A DNA stretch of 64,000 bases from Bacillus sp. FJAT-42315 (GTDB taxonomy: Bacteria > Bacillota > Bacilli > Bacillales > Domibacillaceae): NCBI RefSeq assembly GCF_002797375.1, contig NZ_KZ454941.1, forward strand, positions 3,375,744 through 3,439,743. Direction: 5' to 3'. Numbering within the stretch: position 1 is the first letter of the stretch; the number at the start of each line of letters is the position of its first letter. The position numbers and the translations under genes are program-made. Under the pieces are notes generated by a model. It was not told the DNA's origin and did not search any database. It was given only the letters and a program-made list of their open reading frames with translations. This document shows, in pieces, positions 17,918 through 27,485 of this stretch.

Positions 17918-19297
17918 TCACTCACTCGCTAAAGCGTGAACAACTTCCTCTAGCTTCATTCCTCTTGATGCCTTGACTGTAATTAACTCCCCACCTGTAA
18001 CAATTGATGATAATTTCGCAATTAACTCTCGTTTATCAGTAAAAGCGAAAATACGGTCTTCACCGAGAGAATTTTTCGCACCAGCAGCAATGAATTGACC
18101 TAATCGTCCAAACGTGAAGAGATAATTAATCGTTTCTCCATCAATCGTTTGACCAACTTGATAGTGGAAAAGCTCTTCATCTAAACCAAGCTCTAGCATA
18201 TCACCGAGAACTAATATTTTCTTATCAAATCCTGGCATTTGTGCAGTTAGTTCAATAGCAGCTTTCATGGAAGTCGGGCTGGCATTATACGTATCATTAA
18301 TAAGCTTTATCCCACGAACTCCTTCAACCCACTCCATCCGCATCTTTGTTAATTCTACAGACTGTAAGCCTGCTTTCATATCTTTATAATTGATGCCCAT
18401 CTCGTGAGCAACAAGCATCGCAGCCATCACGTTGGATACATTATGACGACCAAGGACCGGCAAAACAAACTCACTGCCTGGAGCTACGTTGACTGTAAAG
18501 CGATTACCTGTTTGTAACGCTTCGACTGTTAATGGATATAAATCATTGCTTTCTTCAAAACCGAATGTTTTCGTCTGAAGAGTCTCCATATTGTCTATAG
18601 CATCTTTTAGCAACGGCTCATCACCGTAGTAAATGAGACATCCCTTTTCCGATAAGCCACTTACGATTTCCAACTTCGCCTCAGCAATGGCTTCTCTTGA
18701 ACCAAGATCTTGTAAATGAGATTCACCGATATTTGTAATCACAGCGACATCCGGGGAAGCGATCTTCGTTAATAATTCAATTTCACCTTTACTGCTCATT
18801 CCCATCTCTAGCACAGCGATTTCAGTTTCGTGACTTAAAGATAAAATCGTTAAAGGAAGACCAATATGATTGTTGTAATTACCTTCTGTTTTTTGCACTT
18901 TATATTTTAATGATAAAAGGCTTGTGATCATATCCTTTGTTGTTGTTTTCCCATTGCTTCCTGTAATACCGACTACTTTAAGCTCTAGTTCATTACGGTA
19001 AGCTTTGGCTAACTGCTGAAGTGCAACTAGCGTATCCTCAACAATAAGAATCGGTAAATCCTCGGGTGGATTAGGCACATCCTTTTGCCACAAGGCTGCA
19101 CCCGCTCCTTGTTCAATTGCTTGCCTAACATATTTATGACCGTCTGTGTGCTCTCCCTTGAACGGTACAAATAATTGGCCGTTGACTGCTTTTCGTGAGT
19201 CAATTGCCACCCCTTCAACTACCCGGTCTTTAAAAAGCGCCGGATCATTCTCTACCTTCATCATATTTAACAGTTGTTCTATGGTCTTTCGAATCAT
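17918..19297 (-). CDS. murF: UDP-N-acetylmuramoyl-tripeptide--D-Ala-D-Ala ligase
   Basis: A Mur ligase of about 459 residues that adds D-Ala-D-Ala to the UDP-MurNAc-tripeptide. The ATP site GITGSNGKTTTKDM is near residue 105, followed by the Mur motifs NIGESHLQDLGS and NDTYNASPTSM. The start at MIRKTIEQLL has AAAGGTGG upstream; a GTG five codons earlier is the alternative. It lies 2 to 17 bp after ddl, which supplies its dipeptide substrate, so they form one operon. Confidence 0.95.
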   Translation of the reverse strand: MIRKTIEQLLNMMKVENDPALFKDRVVEGVAIDSRKAVNGQLFVPFKGEHTDGHKYVRQAIEQGAGAALWQKDVPNPPEDLPILIVEDTLVALQQLAKAYRNELELKVVGITGSNGKTTTKDMITSLLSLKYKVQKTEGNYNNHIGLPLTILSLSHETEIAVLEMGMSSKGEIELLTKIASPDVAVITNIGESHLQDLGSREAIAEAKLEIVSGLSEKGCLIYYGDEPLLKDAIDNMETLQTKTFGFEESNDLYPLTVEALQTGNRFTVNVAPGSEFVLPVLGRHNVSNVMAAMLVAHEMGINYKDMKAGLQSVELTKMRMEWVEGVRGIKLINDTYNASPTSMKAAIELTAQMPGFDKKILVLGDMLELGLDEELFHYQVGQTIDGETINYLFTFGRLGQFIAAGAKNSLGEDRIFAFTDKRELIAKLSSIVTGGELITVKASRGMKLEEVVHALASE

Positions 19298-19314
19298 GAA
19301 ATGAATATCCACCT

Positions 19315-20370
19315 TTAAAAAGTATATTTAATTTGTTGTTTCTCTGCATGGCGTTCCATAGCAAGTTCAATTAATTTCTCAATAAGCTGAGGGTATTCAA
19401 CTCCTGTATGTTTCCACAGAAGTGGGAACATACTAAACGGAGTAAAACCTGGCATAGTGTTCACCTCATTGATGAGTAGTTCCCCATTCTCCTTTAAGAA
19501 AAAGTCTGCCCTAACAAGACCAGAACCATCCAAAGAACGGAAGGAAGTAATCGCCATCTCCTTCATTTGTTTTTGAATATCTTCTGGCATTTCAGCAGGA
19601 ATGATTAAAGCGGTATTCCCATCTTCATATTTTGCTTTATAATCATAGAAATCTTTTTTCGGTACAATTTCTCCGATGACTGAGCATCGAGGATCATCAT
19701 TGCCAAGCACACCAACTTCCACTTCGCGAGCAATGACACCTTCTTCGATAATGATTTTGCGATCAAATTGAAATGCCTCTTCAAATGCTTGATCAAGTTC
19801 CTGACGGTTGGTACATTTACTAATCCCGACACTCGATCCTAAATTAGCTGGCTTCACAAAACACGGATAACCAAGCTCCTGCTCTACTTGCTCATAAGCA
19901 GCTTCTTTATTTTCCTGCCACACTTTGCGAATAAACCATACATAATTAACTTGTGGGAGTCCCGCTTGTGCAAAGATATTTTTCATAATGACTTTATCCA
20001 TTCCTGCAGAAGATGACAATACACCATTTCCAACATAAGGAAGGTTCATCGTTTCTAACAAGCCTTGGATCGTTCCATCTTCTCCATTTGGTCCGTGTAA
20101 AAGCGGGAAGATTACATCATACTTTCCAGATGAAAGACTATCTAACACGACAGCAGATGTTTCCCCTTTAGAAAATTGCAAAGCGGAAATATCCTCAACT
20201 GGAGCTGTTAACTTTTCTCCCTCAACCCAAGTGCCGTCAATCGTAATATATATTGGATAAATATCAAATTTATTTAAATCTAGGGCACCGATGACCGCCT
20301 TTGCCGTATGTAACGACACTTGATGTTCAGCTGATTTGCCCCCATATAATAAACATAGTTTTGTTCTCAT
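19315..20370 (-). CDS. ddl: D-alanine--D-alanine ligase
   Basis: A 351-residue ATP-grasp ligase making D-Ala-D-Ala. Visible are the N-terminal [22 protein letters not shown], the phosphate loop [13 protein letters not shown] and the C-terminal [15 protein letters not shown] metal site. Ribosome site AGGAGGTTATT precedes the ATG. Forms an operon with murF. Confidence 0.96.
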   Translation of the reverse strand: MRTKLCLLYGGKSAEHQVSLHTAKAVIGALDLNKFDIYPIYITIDGTWVEGEKLTAPVEDISALQFSKGETSAVVLDSLSSGKYDVIFPLLHGPNGEDGTIQGLLETMNLPYVGNGVLSSSAGMDKVIMKNIFAQAGLPQVNYVWFIRKVWQENKEAAYEQVEQELGYPCFVKPANLGSSVGISKCTNRQELDQAFEEAFQFDRKIIIEEGVIAREVEVGVLGNDDPRCSVIGEIVPKKDFYDYKAKYEDGNTALIIPAEMPEDIQKQMKEMAITSFRSLDGSGLVRADFFLKENGELLINEVNTMPGFTPFSMFPLLWKHTGVEYPQLIEKLIELAMERHAEKQQIKYTF

Positions 20371-20563
20371 AATAACCTCCTGATCAATATATAAAAGAAC
20401 TTCCTTATTGTCTATTTTACCATGCTTTCATTAAAGAAAAACAATAATTCCCTACTACTACTCTATCTATAATTTTTCCATCACCCTTACGTTCATGTAA
20501 AAACCTCCAAATTCACAAGGATGAGCAGTATTTTTCTGAATTATCTTTTATATATTTCCCCTA

Positions 20564-20592
20564 TTAACTTTTTTCAGAAATACATGTATAAT
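20564..20592 (+). promoter_or_regulatory. promoter of the symporter gene
   Basis: TTAACT, 17 bp, TATAAT, 42 bp upstream of the start codon. Good sigma-A match. Confidence 0.7.
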
Positions 20593-20633
20593 CCACTTAT
20601 GAAAAACAATTGTATTCTTCGGGAGGACACAAC

Positions 20634-21791
20634 ATGAAACGCTTCGGTCTACTACCTCAAATCATTTTAGCGATTGCGGTAGGTATTATTACAGGCACCT
20701 TAGCTCCTGAGTGGTTAATAAGAGTGTTTGCTACATTTAATAGTTTATTTGGGAATTTCTTAGGGTTTGTCATTCCCCTAATTATTATTGGATTCATCGC
20801 ACCTGGAATCAGTGCACTCGGTAAAGGGGCTGGAAAGTTATTAGGCATGACAACAGCAATTGCTTATTTTTCTGCTGTCGGTGCTGGATTACTCGCTTTT
20901 TTCACTGCTAAAACTATTTATCCAATTATTTTAGCTAATCAAGCTTCAGAGGCATTTGATGACCCTTCAAAAGCATTATTAGAAACTTACTTCATCGTAG
21001 AAATGCCACCAATCATGGACATTATGACAGCTCTTGTCATTGCCTTTTTACTCGGAATTGGCATAGCCGCAGTAAAAGCTCAAACACTAGAAAATGCACT
21101 AAATGAATTTCGTTCTATTATTGAATTAGTCATTGCAAAAGTAATTATCCCGCTATTGCCTATTCATATTTTTGGGATCTTTGCTAACATGACTCAAGGC
21201 GGACAAGTGAGTGCGATTATGAGCGTCTTTGCAAAAGTATTTATGATGATCATTATTCTGCACATTATTTATTTATTCGTTCAATATTCAATCGCTGGTT
21301 CATTAAGAAAGCAAAATCCATTTAAGATGGTCAAAACAATGGCGCCTGCTTATTTTACAGCACTAGGAACGCAGTCTTCTGCAGCGACTATACCTGTCAC
21401 ACTTGAACGCTCTAAACAGTTGGGAGTCAAAGAGCGGATAGCAGATTTTTCTGTTCCATTGTTAGCGACTATTCATTTATCTGGAAGTACCATTACATTA
21501 GTGAGTTGTACAATGGCTGTTATGCTTATCCATGACCAAATGTACACACTTGAGAATATGCTACCGTATATTTTAATGCTTGGTATCACAATGGTTGCTG
21601 CTCCTGGTGTTCCTGGTGGAGCTGTCATGGCAGCAACTGGATTAATGGGCACAATGCTCGGCTTTGATGCAACGATGATCTCTCTAATGATTGCCCTTTA
21701 TCTTGCTCAAGATAGTTTCGGCACAGCTTGTAACGTCACTGGAGATGGTGCCATCACTGCAATCGTTGACAAATTCAATAAAACTGAATAG
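20634..21791 (+). CDS. dicarboxylate/amino acid:cation symporter family protein
   Basis: A 385-residue integral membrane transporter of the DAACS family. Family motifs are seen as GTQSSAATIP (serine-rich re-entrant loop), GSTITL and the substrate-binding SFGTACNVTGDGA near the C-terminus. About eight hydrophobic segments fit the family. The start MKRFGLLPQ follows GGGAGG by 7 bases. Substrate (dicarboxylate, glutamate, serine/threonine) cannot be decided from sequence. Divergent from ddl. Confidence 0.85.
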   Translation: MKRFGLLPQIILAIAVGIITGTLAPEWLIRVFATFNSLFGNFLGFVIPLIIIGFIAPGISALGKGAGKLLGMTTAIAYFSAVGAGLLAFFTAKTIYPIILANQASEAFDDPSKALLETYFIVEMPPIMDIMTALVIAFLLGIGIAAVKAQTLENALNEFRSIIELVIAKVIIPLLPIHIFGIFANMTQGGQVSAIMSVFAKVFMMIIILHIIYLFVQYSIAGSLRKQNPFKMVKTMAPAYFTALGTQSSAATIPVTLERSKQLGVKERIADFSVPLLATIHLSGSTITLVSCTMAVMLIHDQMYTLENMLPYILMLGITMVAAPGVPGGAVMAATGLMGTMLGFDATMISLMIALYLAQDSFGTACNVTGDGAITAIVDKFNKTE

Positions 21792-21797
21792 CAATAT

Positions 21798-21838
21798 AAA
21801 AAAATCCCCGGATACTATTATTGATCCGGGGATTTTAG
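21798..21838. terminator. bidirectional terminator
   Basis: ATCCCCGGA and TCCGGGGAT form a strong stem between two convergent genes, with an A run on the left and TTTTA on the right. Confidence 0.9.
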
Positions 21839-21839
21839 C

Positions 21840-22610
21840 TTAGAAATAAACACTCCACTCATGCGCCTTTTTATCAAATTCGAAATGACCATCCGGCTCG
21901 TTTCGAAAATTAACCTTATAATCGTCAAACATCTCATCCATATTAATGTAGTCTCCAACAACCCACACAGGAATATCTATTCTCGTCCGACTCTGAATCG
22001 TCTTTGCTAAAGATATGACCATTCCTTCTTTCATTTTATCTCCAAAGGAAGCAATCATTTCTTTCGGGATGGGAGGAAACGGAGTACCTTTTCTTAATGT
22101 AAAGAAAGAGCGTTCACTTCTAAAATGGCCTAATTTTAAAGAAATAGCTCGACCTAGCATGAAATAAAAATCAGACATATTGCGATAATATGTTTTATTA
22201 AACCACTCATCATCATGAGAAAGATACACATACCGATTGTCTAACTTACTGTAAAATGGAACTCGCAAATGATGTTTGCAATGACTTAAATAAAGCAATT
22301 CAGCAATTTCTTGCCCCTCTAGCTCATTCAATCCGTCCATCTCTTCAAAGTCCATCCAGCAAAAATCACCATACTCCGCAATCGGTTCTTTTAACAGCTT
22401 GCTTACATCTTCCGTCTCTACAAAATCAAATCTCGAGTGCATATTAAAGTCCGCTCCATCAAAGCGATGCTTTAAGAGGAGAAGATGATTTAGCTCTCTC
22501 GGAAGACTACGCGCAAACTCAATAAAATCAATCCCATAAGAAATTGTATACTGATGCGATGTATTTAAGTGAACATAGATCAATTCTTTCATATTCCCGT
22601 GGCTTTTCAT
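21840..22610 (-). CDS. conserved hypothetical protein
   Basis: About 256 residues, soluble and rich in aromatic and acidic residues, with no signal peptide, membrane helix or motif that I recognise. The N-terminus (ELIYVHLNTSHQYTISYGIDF) and the WFNKTYYRN region are distinctive and could be used for a family search. The start MKSHGNMK is chosen because TGGAGG lies 9 bases upstream; a GTG six codons earlier overlaps that site. It is convergent with the symporter and divergent from mgtE. Confidence 0.7.
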   Translation of the reverse strand: MKSHGNMKELIYVHLNTSHQYTISYGIDFIEFARSLPRELNHLLLLKHRFDGADFNMHSRFDFVETEDVSKLLKEPIAEYGDFCWMDFEEMDGLNELEGQEIAELLYLSHCKHHLRVPFYSKLDNRYVYLSHDDEWFNKTYYRNMSDFYFMLGRAISLKLGHFRSERSFFTLRKGTPFPPIPKEMIASFGDKMKEGMVISLAKTIQSRTRIDIPVWVVGDYINMDEMFDDYKVNFRNEPDGHFEFDKKAHEWSVYF

Positions 22611-22805
22611 ATATACCATTACCTCCACATCATCCCAAATTACATGACGTTTCCCGCATCATTTTGTTATACTACCTATTTTAGCAAATTAAATCGAAAA
22701 CACGTATCCAAAAATCAGATTATTTTCATATTATTTTTCACTTTTTTTACATTTTCGTTTTATAATAGATACGGATTTGCTGTTCTCACCAAGGAGGGGA
22801 TACAT

Positions 22806-24164
22806 ATGATGCACAACTTAACTGAAGATCAAATGACTTTGCTGATCATCAAAGCCTTGAAAGATGGAAAAAAAACCGAGTTACAAAAGTTATTAGATGA
22901 ATTGCACCCGTATGACATGGCAACGATATATACAAATTTACCTGACAAGCATCAAACTCGTTTCTTATTACAACTGAGCATACCAGTATTGACTGATATG
23001 ATTCAGGAGTTAGACAACGATGATCAAATGGCTGTATTAAAGAAAGTAGGGAAAGAGCGGTCTCGAAAAGTTTTAGATGACATGGACAATGATGACCTCG
23101 CTTCCTTACTAGATGATATGTCTCCAGAAAATATTAAAACATTTCTTGCAGGAATGAAAAAAGAAGAGTCAACGATCATTGAAAATATGATGACTTATCC
23201 ACCTGAAACAGCTGGTCGATTAATGACGAACCGCTTTGTGTGGATTAAGGATTCTTTCACCGTTCGTGAAGCGGTGGACAAACTAAAATCTTTTGCTGAA
23301 TACGCTGAAACGATCAACTACCTATATGTAACTAATAATCAAAATAAACTGGTTGGCGTTGTCTCTTACCGTGACTTATTAATCGCAGATATTGATGAAA
23401 AAGTTCAAGACATTATGTATGCTCGCGTCATTTCTGTTTCTGTCTACACAGACCAAGAGGAAATTGCTCGACTGATTGAACGCTATGACTTTCTCGCTAT
23501 TCCAGTCGTTGATGAAGAAGGCGTTTTAGTCGGTATTGTGACATTCGATGATATTCTCGACGTAGTTATTCAAGAAGCGAACGAGGACATTGAAAAGCTA
23601 TCCGCCTCAGGTAAATCGATTGATTTCGATACAAAGGCCGTAGTAGCTGCTTTCCGCCGTCTTCCATGGCTTATCTTGCTTTTATTTATCGGTCTTGTAT
23701 CGGGCAGTATTATTTCCGGATACGAAGAAACGTTACAAAAAGTCGTCGCTCTCACTTTTTTCATGCCGATGATTGCCGGAATGACAGGAAATACTGGAAC
23801 CCAATCACTTGCGGTTGTTGTGCGTGGACTTGCTTCACGTGACATTGATATGAAAACGGTATTAAGTCTTGTTGCTAGGGAGTTTGGGGTTGGTTTAATT
23901 ATCGGAACGATTTGTAGTGTACTTATCTTCTTTATTGCTCTTATTTGGCAAGGTAGTGCCGTTCTAGGAATCGTTGTCGGTTCTTCCTTATTACTTACGT
24001 TAATTATCGGAACACTTGCAGGGACAGTGATTCCTTTGATCCTATACAAATTAAATATCGATCCTGCAGTAGCATCTGGTCCACTAATCACGACGATTAA
24101 TGATATTTTATCGTTAATTATTTATTTCACGATCGCTTCATGGTTTTTGCAACATTTAATGTGA
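22806..24164 (+). CDS. mgtE: MgtE-type magnesium transporter
   Basis: A 452-residue MgtE channel. Order: acidic N domain (about 1-130), two CBS domains (about 135-255, with DSFTVREAVDKL and RYDFLAIPVVDEEG), a connecting helix and five membrane helices. The selectivity filter region GMTGNTGTQSLAVVVRG is complete. AAGGAGGGG precedes the ATG. I found no M-box magnesium riboswitch in the upstream gap of about 195 bp. A CNNM/CBS transporter gene follows. Confidence 0.93.
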   Translation: MMHNLTEDQMTLLIIKALKDGKKTELQKLLDELHPYDMATIYTNLPDKHQTRFLLQLSIPVLTDMIQELDNDDQMAVLKKVGKERSRKVLDDMDNDDLASLLDDMSPENIKTFLAGMKKEESTIIENMMTYPPETAGRLMTNRFVWIKDSFTVREAVDKLKSFAEYAETINYLYVTNNQNKLVGVVSYRDLLIADIDEKVQDIMYARVISVSVYTDQEEIARLIERYDFLAIPVVDEEGVLVGIVTFDDILDVVIQEANEDIEKLSASGKSIDFDTKAVVAAFRRLPWLILLLFIGLVSGSIISGYEETLQKVVALTFFMPMIAGMTGNTGTQSLAVVVRGLASRDIDMKTVLSLVAREFGVGLIIGTICSVLIFFIALIWQGSAVLGIVVGSSLLLTLIIGTLAGTVIPLILYKLNIDPAVASGPLITTINDILSLIIYFTIASWFLQHLM

Positions 24165-24190
24165 CAAGCTTGCTCACAACATATCAACAT

Positions 24191-24357
24191 AAAGTGAAAC
24201 TTCAATCAGTGGGAGTTTTCTTTATCTCCCACTGATTGTTAGTTGAACCGATCGGGCGTTTACGGGCTGTTGATCCTCCACCTACACACCTTCGCTCTTT
24301 CTGCCATGTTGAGGTGGGGGTCTTACAACCCGTTAATGCGGGATAAAAGCGGTCATA
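24191..24357. repeat. long member of a dispersed repeat family
   Basis: A 165-bp structured element. From left to right it holds the inverted repeat AATCAGTGGGA/TCCCACTGATT, the block CGATCGGGCGTTTACGGGCTG, the pair CCTCCACCT/AGGTGGGGG and the hairpin CCCG-TTAATG-CGGG. Its two ends match the shorter element at 15373-15427. The architecture resembles the end of an IS200/IS605-type element or a derived non-autonomous repeat, but no transposase is present; the origin is inference. Confidence 0.65.
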
Positions 24358-24502
24358 TAATGTAACATCACCCATTTGACTGAATAATCTGTCTTTAATA
24401 TAATAAAGAGAATCAAACTGATGAGTGATAAGGGGTGATTCGATGGGACAGTGATCGTTCAACATAACTTCTCCCATAATCCTTCTCTTCTTAACAAAGA
24501 AC

Positions 24503-24599
24503 AGAGGGAAAATAAATGAAGATTGATTTCGCAATCAGGTAACTTTATTTCACAGGAGGTGACTCCTTTCCCATTATTTAAATGGGATGAGGAATTTAT
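24503..24599 (+). promoter_or_regulatory. putative leader of the CNNM transporter gene
   Basis: Contains AGAGGGA followed by an ATG opening an eight-codon frame (MKIDFAIR, stop), then the hairpins AGGAG-GTGA-CTCCT and CCCATT-ATTTA-AATGGG directly before the ribosome site GATGAGG. The first hairpin could hide an AGGAGGTG ribosome-site-like sequence. This arrangement suggests a regulatory leader, but no known riboswitch class is recognised. Confidence 0.35.
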
Positions 24600-25961
24600 T
24601 TGGACATATTTAACCTGGTGCTCGTCGTCATCCTTATTGCTTTAACTGCGTTTTTTGTTGTTTCTGAGTTCGCTATTGTCAAAGTTCGCAGCTCCCGTAT
24701 TAACCAGCTAATCGAAGAAGGACACCCACGAGCCATGACCGCTAAAAAAGTGATCATGGGGCTTGATGAATATTTATCTGCTTGTCAGCTCGGCATTACA
24801 ATCACCGCTTTAGCCCTTGGCTGGATTGGAGAGCCTGCTATTGCTGATCTCCTATATCCACTTATGGAACTGCTAAATATCCCAAATTCACTCTCTCATG
24901 TAATTTCTGTTGGAGCAGCCTTTACGATCATTACTTTTCTTCATGTCGTCGTTGGCGAACTAGCTCCGAAAACGTTAGCGATCCAAAAAGCGGAAGACAT
25001 GACATTAATTGTGGCACAACCATTGATCTTTTTTTACAAAGCGATGTATCCCTTTATTTGGACGCTTAATAGTTCCGCCCGTGTCATCACTGGCCTATTC
25101 GGCTTAAAACCTGTTTCAGAAAATGACATGGCTCACTCTGAAGAGGAATTGCGCATCATTTTATCAGAAAGCTTAAAAAGTGGAGAAATTAATCCTTCTG
25201 AATTTAAATACGTCAATAAAATTTTTGAATTCGACGATCGAATTGCAAAAGAAATCATGGTTCCACGCACAGAAATGGTCACTCTTTCAAAGGATGAAAC
25301 GATCAATTCTTTGATTGATGTCGTTTGTGAAGAGCGGTTTACTCGCTATCCGATCATAGACGGAGATAAAGATCACATTATTGGTCTAATCAACTTTAAA
25401 GAAGTATTGACGAATTATGTGAAAAACAAAGAGACAGGGAAACTTCAATTAGAACAATATGTACGACCAACCATTCGAGTAATTGACTCCATCCCTATTC
25501 ACGAACTACTTGTTAAACTACAAAAAGAAAGAATCCATATGGCGATCTTAATGGATGAGTATGGAGGAACATCTGGTTTAGTGACGATCGAAGACATTCT
25601 TGAAGAAATTGTTGGAGAAATTCAAGATGAATTCGATCTCGATGAAATCCCTCTCATCCAAAAAATCACTGATTCTCATTTCATCATTGATGGAAAAGTG
25701 CTCATTTCTGAAATAAATAACCTTCTCAACCTCGATATGAAAGATGAAGATATCGATACGATTGGTGGATGGGTTCTAACTGAAAATTACGAAGCTACTC
25801 AAGGCGATATCATTGAATACAACGGTTATTTATTCCTTATTAAAGAAATGGAAGATCGTCAAATTAAATACGTAGAAGTACGAAAAAAGCCACAAGTGAA
25901 TCAAGATTCGCTTACGAAACAACCTTCTCTTCCATTGGCGGAATCCAAAGCATTATCTTAG
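24600..25961 (+). CDS. CNNM/CBS-domain transporter (MpfA/YhdP-like, HlyC/CorC family)
   Basis: A 453-residue membrane protein. Order: CNNM (DUF21) domain with three or four helices (about 1-180, containing LSACQLGITITALALGWIGEP), two CBS domains (about 200-325, with MVPRTEM and MDEYGGTSGLVT) and a C-terminal CorC_HlyC domain (VDTIGGWV-like DEDIDTIGGWV). Relatives such as B. subtilis YhdP export magnesium. The start codon is TTG with GATGAGG upstream. Its position next to mgtE suggests paired magnesium import and export. Confidence 0.88.
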   Translation: MDIFNLVLVVILIALTAFFVVSEFAIVKVRSSRINQLIEEGHPRAMTAKKVIMGLDEYLSACQLGITITALALGWIGEPAIADLLYPLMELLNIPNSLSHVISVGAAFTIITFLHVVVGELAPKTLAIQKAEDMTLIVAQPLIFFYKAMYPFIWTLNSSARVITGLFGLKPVSENDMAHSEEELRIILSESLKSGEINPSEFKYVNKIFEFDDRIAKEIMVPRTEMVTLSKDETINSLIDVVCEERFTRYPIIDGDKDHIIGLINFKEVLTNYVKNKETGKLQLEQYVRPTIRVIDSIPIHELLVKLQKERIHMAILMDEYGGTSGLVTIEDILEEIVGEIQDEFDLDEIPLIQKITDSHFIIDGKVLISEINNLLNLDMKDEDIDTIGGWVLTENYEATQGDIIEYNGYLFLIKEMEDRQIKYVEVRKKPQVNQDSLTKQPSLPLAESKALS

Positions 25962-25967
25962 ACAAAA

Positions 25968-26009
25968 AAGAAAGCATGTGACATTTCGATCACATGCTTT
26001 CTTTTTTTT
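25968..26009 (+). terminator. terminator of the CNNM gene
   Basis: AAGAAAGCATGTGA and TCACATGCTTTCTT form a 14-bp stem with an 8-base loop, followed by eight T. Confidence 0.92.
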
Positions 26010-26159
26010 GATCACCTCAAGAAACTAGACGATCTTTTCCTTCAAATCCCTTCCAAAAAATCACTTATTTTTTCTTGTGATTCTTTTTTCTCTATGATTT
26101 AATAAGCAGGAAATAAAATTTTTCTTTAACTTTCATCATGAAAGAAATGGAGTAATCAA

Positions 26160-26873
26160 ATGATTGTAGTAGCTTATCTTGTTGTCCTTCTATTCATCTA
26201 TGCAGTTGGACCGACTTTATTTATTCGTCTAACAGGTACAGGTATTCATCAACGTGGCAAGGGACATAAGATGATTGCCTTAACCTTTGATGACGGGCCA
26301 GACCCTATATATACACCCATGCTTTTAGATCTACTAGATCAGTACGAAGTGAAGGCTACCTTTTTCGTAGTCGGAACCAAAGCTCGGGCTTATCCAGAAA
26401 TCATTCAAAATATGCATCAACGCGGGCATACTGTTGGTATACATAACGATATTCACCTTTCCAATTGGCTGCTTCCTCCCTTTCTATTTCACAAGCAGTT
26501 AAGGAAAGCAACAAAGACGGTCGAAGCGATTACGGGAGAAACACCTCGCTATTACCGTCCACCTTGGGGACACTTTAATTTATTGTCTCTACCTGCTTCA
26601 AAGCCGTTACAAACGATTATGTGGACGTCGATCCCTGGAGATTGGAAGAAAAAGGTATCACCGCAAACACTCGCTAAACGTATTCAGTCGGCTTGTTCAA
26701 GTGGAGCGATTATCACTCTCCATGACAGCGGTACGACATTAGGTGCCGATTTACATGCACCAGCGAATACGATCGAAGCACTAAAGCTTTTTCTGTCAGA
26801 TCCTGCATCTAAAGACTATCAATTTGTGACTATTCCTGTCATTCTTCAAACGACAGCTAAAAGCGAGGGGTAA
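26160..26873 (+). CDS. polysaccharide deacetylase family protein (NodB domain)
   Basis: A 237-residue membrane-anchored deacetylase. An N-terminal hydrophobic segment (about 2-23) is an uncleaved anchor or signal. NodB motifs are intact: TFDDGPD (motif 1), HNDIH with the metal-binding HxxxH (motif 2, normally HSxxH or HTxxH, so divergent), YYRPPWG (motif 3), and ITLHDSG (motif 5). It likely removes acetyl groups from a cell-envelope glycan or glycolipid. The next gene starts 2 bp later; the cluster deacetylase-DedA-glycosyltransferase is one operon. Confidence 0.88.
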   Translation: MIVVAYLVVLLFIYAVGPTLFIRLTGTGIHQRGKGHKMIALTFDDGPDPIYTPMLLDLLDQYEVKATFFVVGTKARAYPEIIQNMHQRGHTVGIHNDIHLSNWLLPPFLFHKQLRKATKTVEAITGETPRYYRPPWGHFNLLSLPASKPLQTIMWTSIPGDWKKKVSPQTLAKRIQSACSSGAIITLHDSGTTLGADLHAPANTIEALKLFLSDPASKDYQFVTIPVILQTTAKSEG

Positions 26874-26874
26874 A

Positions 26875-27471
26875 ATGGAAACACAAATACTCGATTATTT
26901 ATCTCAGTATGGCTATATCCTACTATTTATTGTCGGTTTTTTCGGAATTGTCGGAATACCTGTACCAGAAGAGAGCTTATTTGTTTATATCGGTCTATTA
27001 GCTAAACATGGCGGAATTGCCTTTATCCCTGCTTGGCTATCTATTTCGTGTGGAGCATTCGTCGGCATGATCTCAAGCTATTTTCTTGGACGTAAAATCG
27101 GCAAGCCTCTCCTTGATCGCTATGGGAAATATTTAGGAATGAGCAATGGAAGAGTGAAAAAATTCATCCTTCATTGGGACATGAAAAATTCGCTTGCCGT
27201 TGGATTTTTTATCCCTGGTATCCGCCAGTTCAATCCATATTTTGCAGGAATCTCAAAATTCCCATTTTTATTTTTTACCATCATTTCTGTTTTCGGCTCG
27301 TTGATTTGGGTATTGATTTATATGCTCATCGGTTTTGTTATTAGTTCTTATATCGATATTCACCCTGTATATTTAACAATAGCAGGAGCTGTTTTCTTCA
27401 TCGGATTTATGATTCAACTAATGATCAAATCGTTCAAATCGAAAAGAAATTCGAATTATACTCAGCGCTAA
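26875..27471 (+). CDS. DedA family membrane protein (first copy)
   Basis: A 198-residue DedA/SNARE-associated protein. The family motif GIPVPEESLFVYIG lies near residue 25 and the second block FFIPGIRQFNPYFAGISKFP near 105-125. About five hydrophobic stretches. DedA proteins flip undecaprenyl phosphate or phosphatidylethanolamine across the membrane. Sits between a deacetylase and a glycosyltransferase, suggesting a role in lipid-linked glycan or glycolipid traffic. Confidence 0.9.
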   Translation: METQILDYLSQYGYILLFIVGFFGIVGIPVPEESLFVYIGLLAKHGGIAFIPAWLSISCGAFVGMISSYFLGRKIGKPLLDRYGKYLGMSNGRVKKFILHWDMKNSLAVGFFIPGIRQFNPYFAGISKFPFLFFTIISVFGSLIWVLIYMLIGFVISSYIDIHPVYLTIAGAVFFIGFMIQLMIKSFKSKRNSNYTQR

Positions 27472-27485
27472 AGGAGTTCTACTTT

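Larger units (their letters stand above)
24165..24599. other. gene-poor region with a repeat element and leader hairpins
   Basis: The 435-bp gap between mgtE and the CNNM gene holds the long copy of a dispersed repeat (24191-24357) and, in its last 100 bp, a putative leader with a very short open frame and two hairpins. A 110-codon minus-strand frame crosses the repeat but has no convincing ribosome site. Confidence 0.6.

Noticed and set aside
22611-22805. Possible M-box magnesium riboswitch upstream of mgtE
   Set aside because: The gap of about 195 bp is A/T-rich and shows none of the conserved M-box stems or a terminator before the ribosome site.
23570-24091. 173-codon minus-strand open frame
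   Set aside because: Shadow of the mgtE membrane domain on the other strand.
24202-24534. 110-codon minus-strand open frame
   Set aside because: Most of it is the structured repeat and the rest lies in the leader of the next gene; the end CVGGGSTARKRPIGST might recall a transposase tail but I cannot support that.
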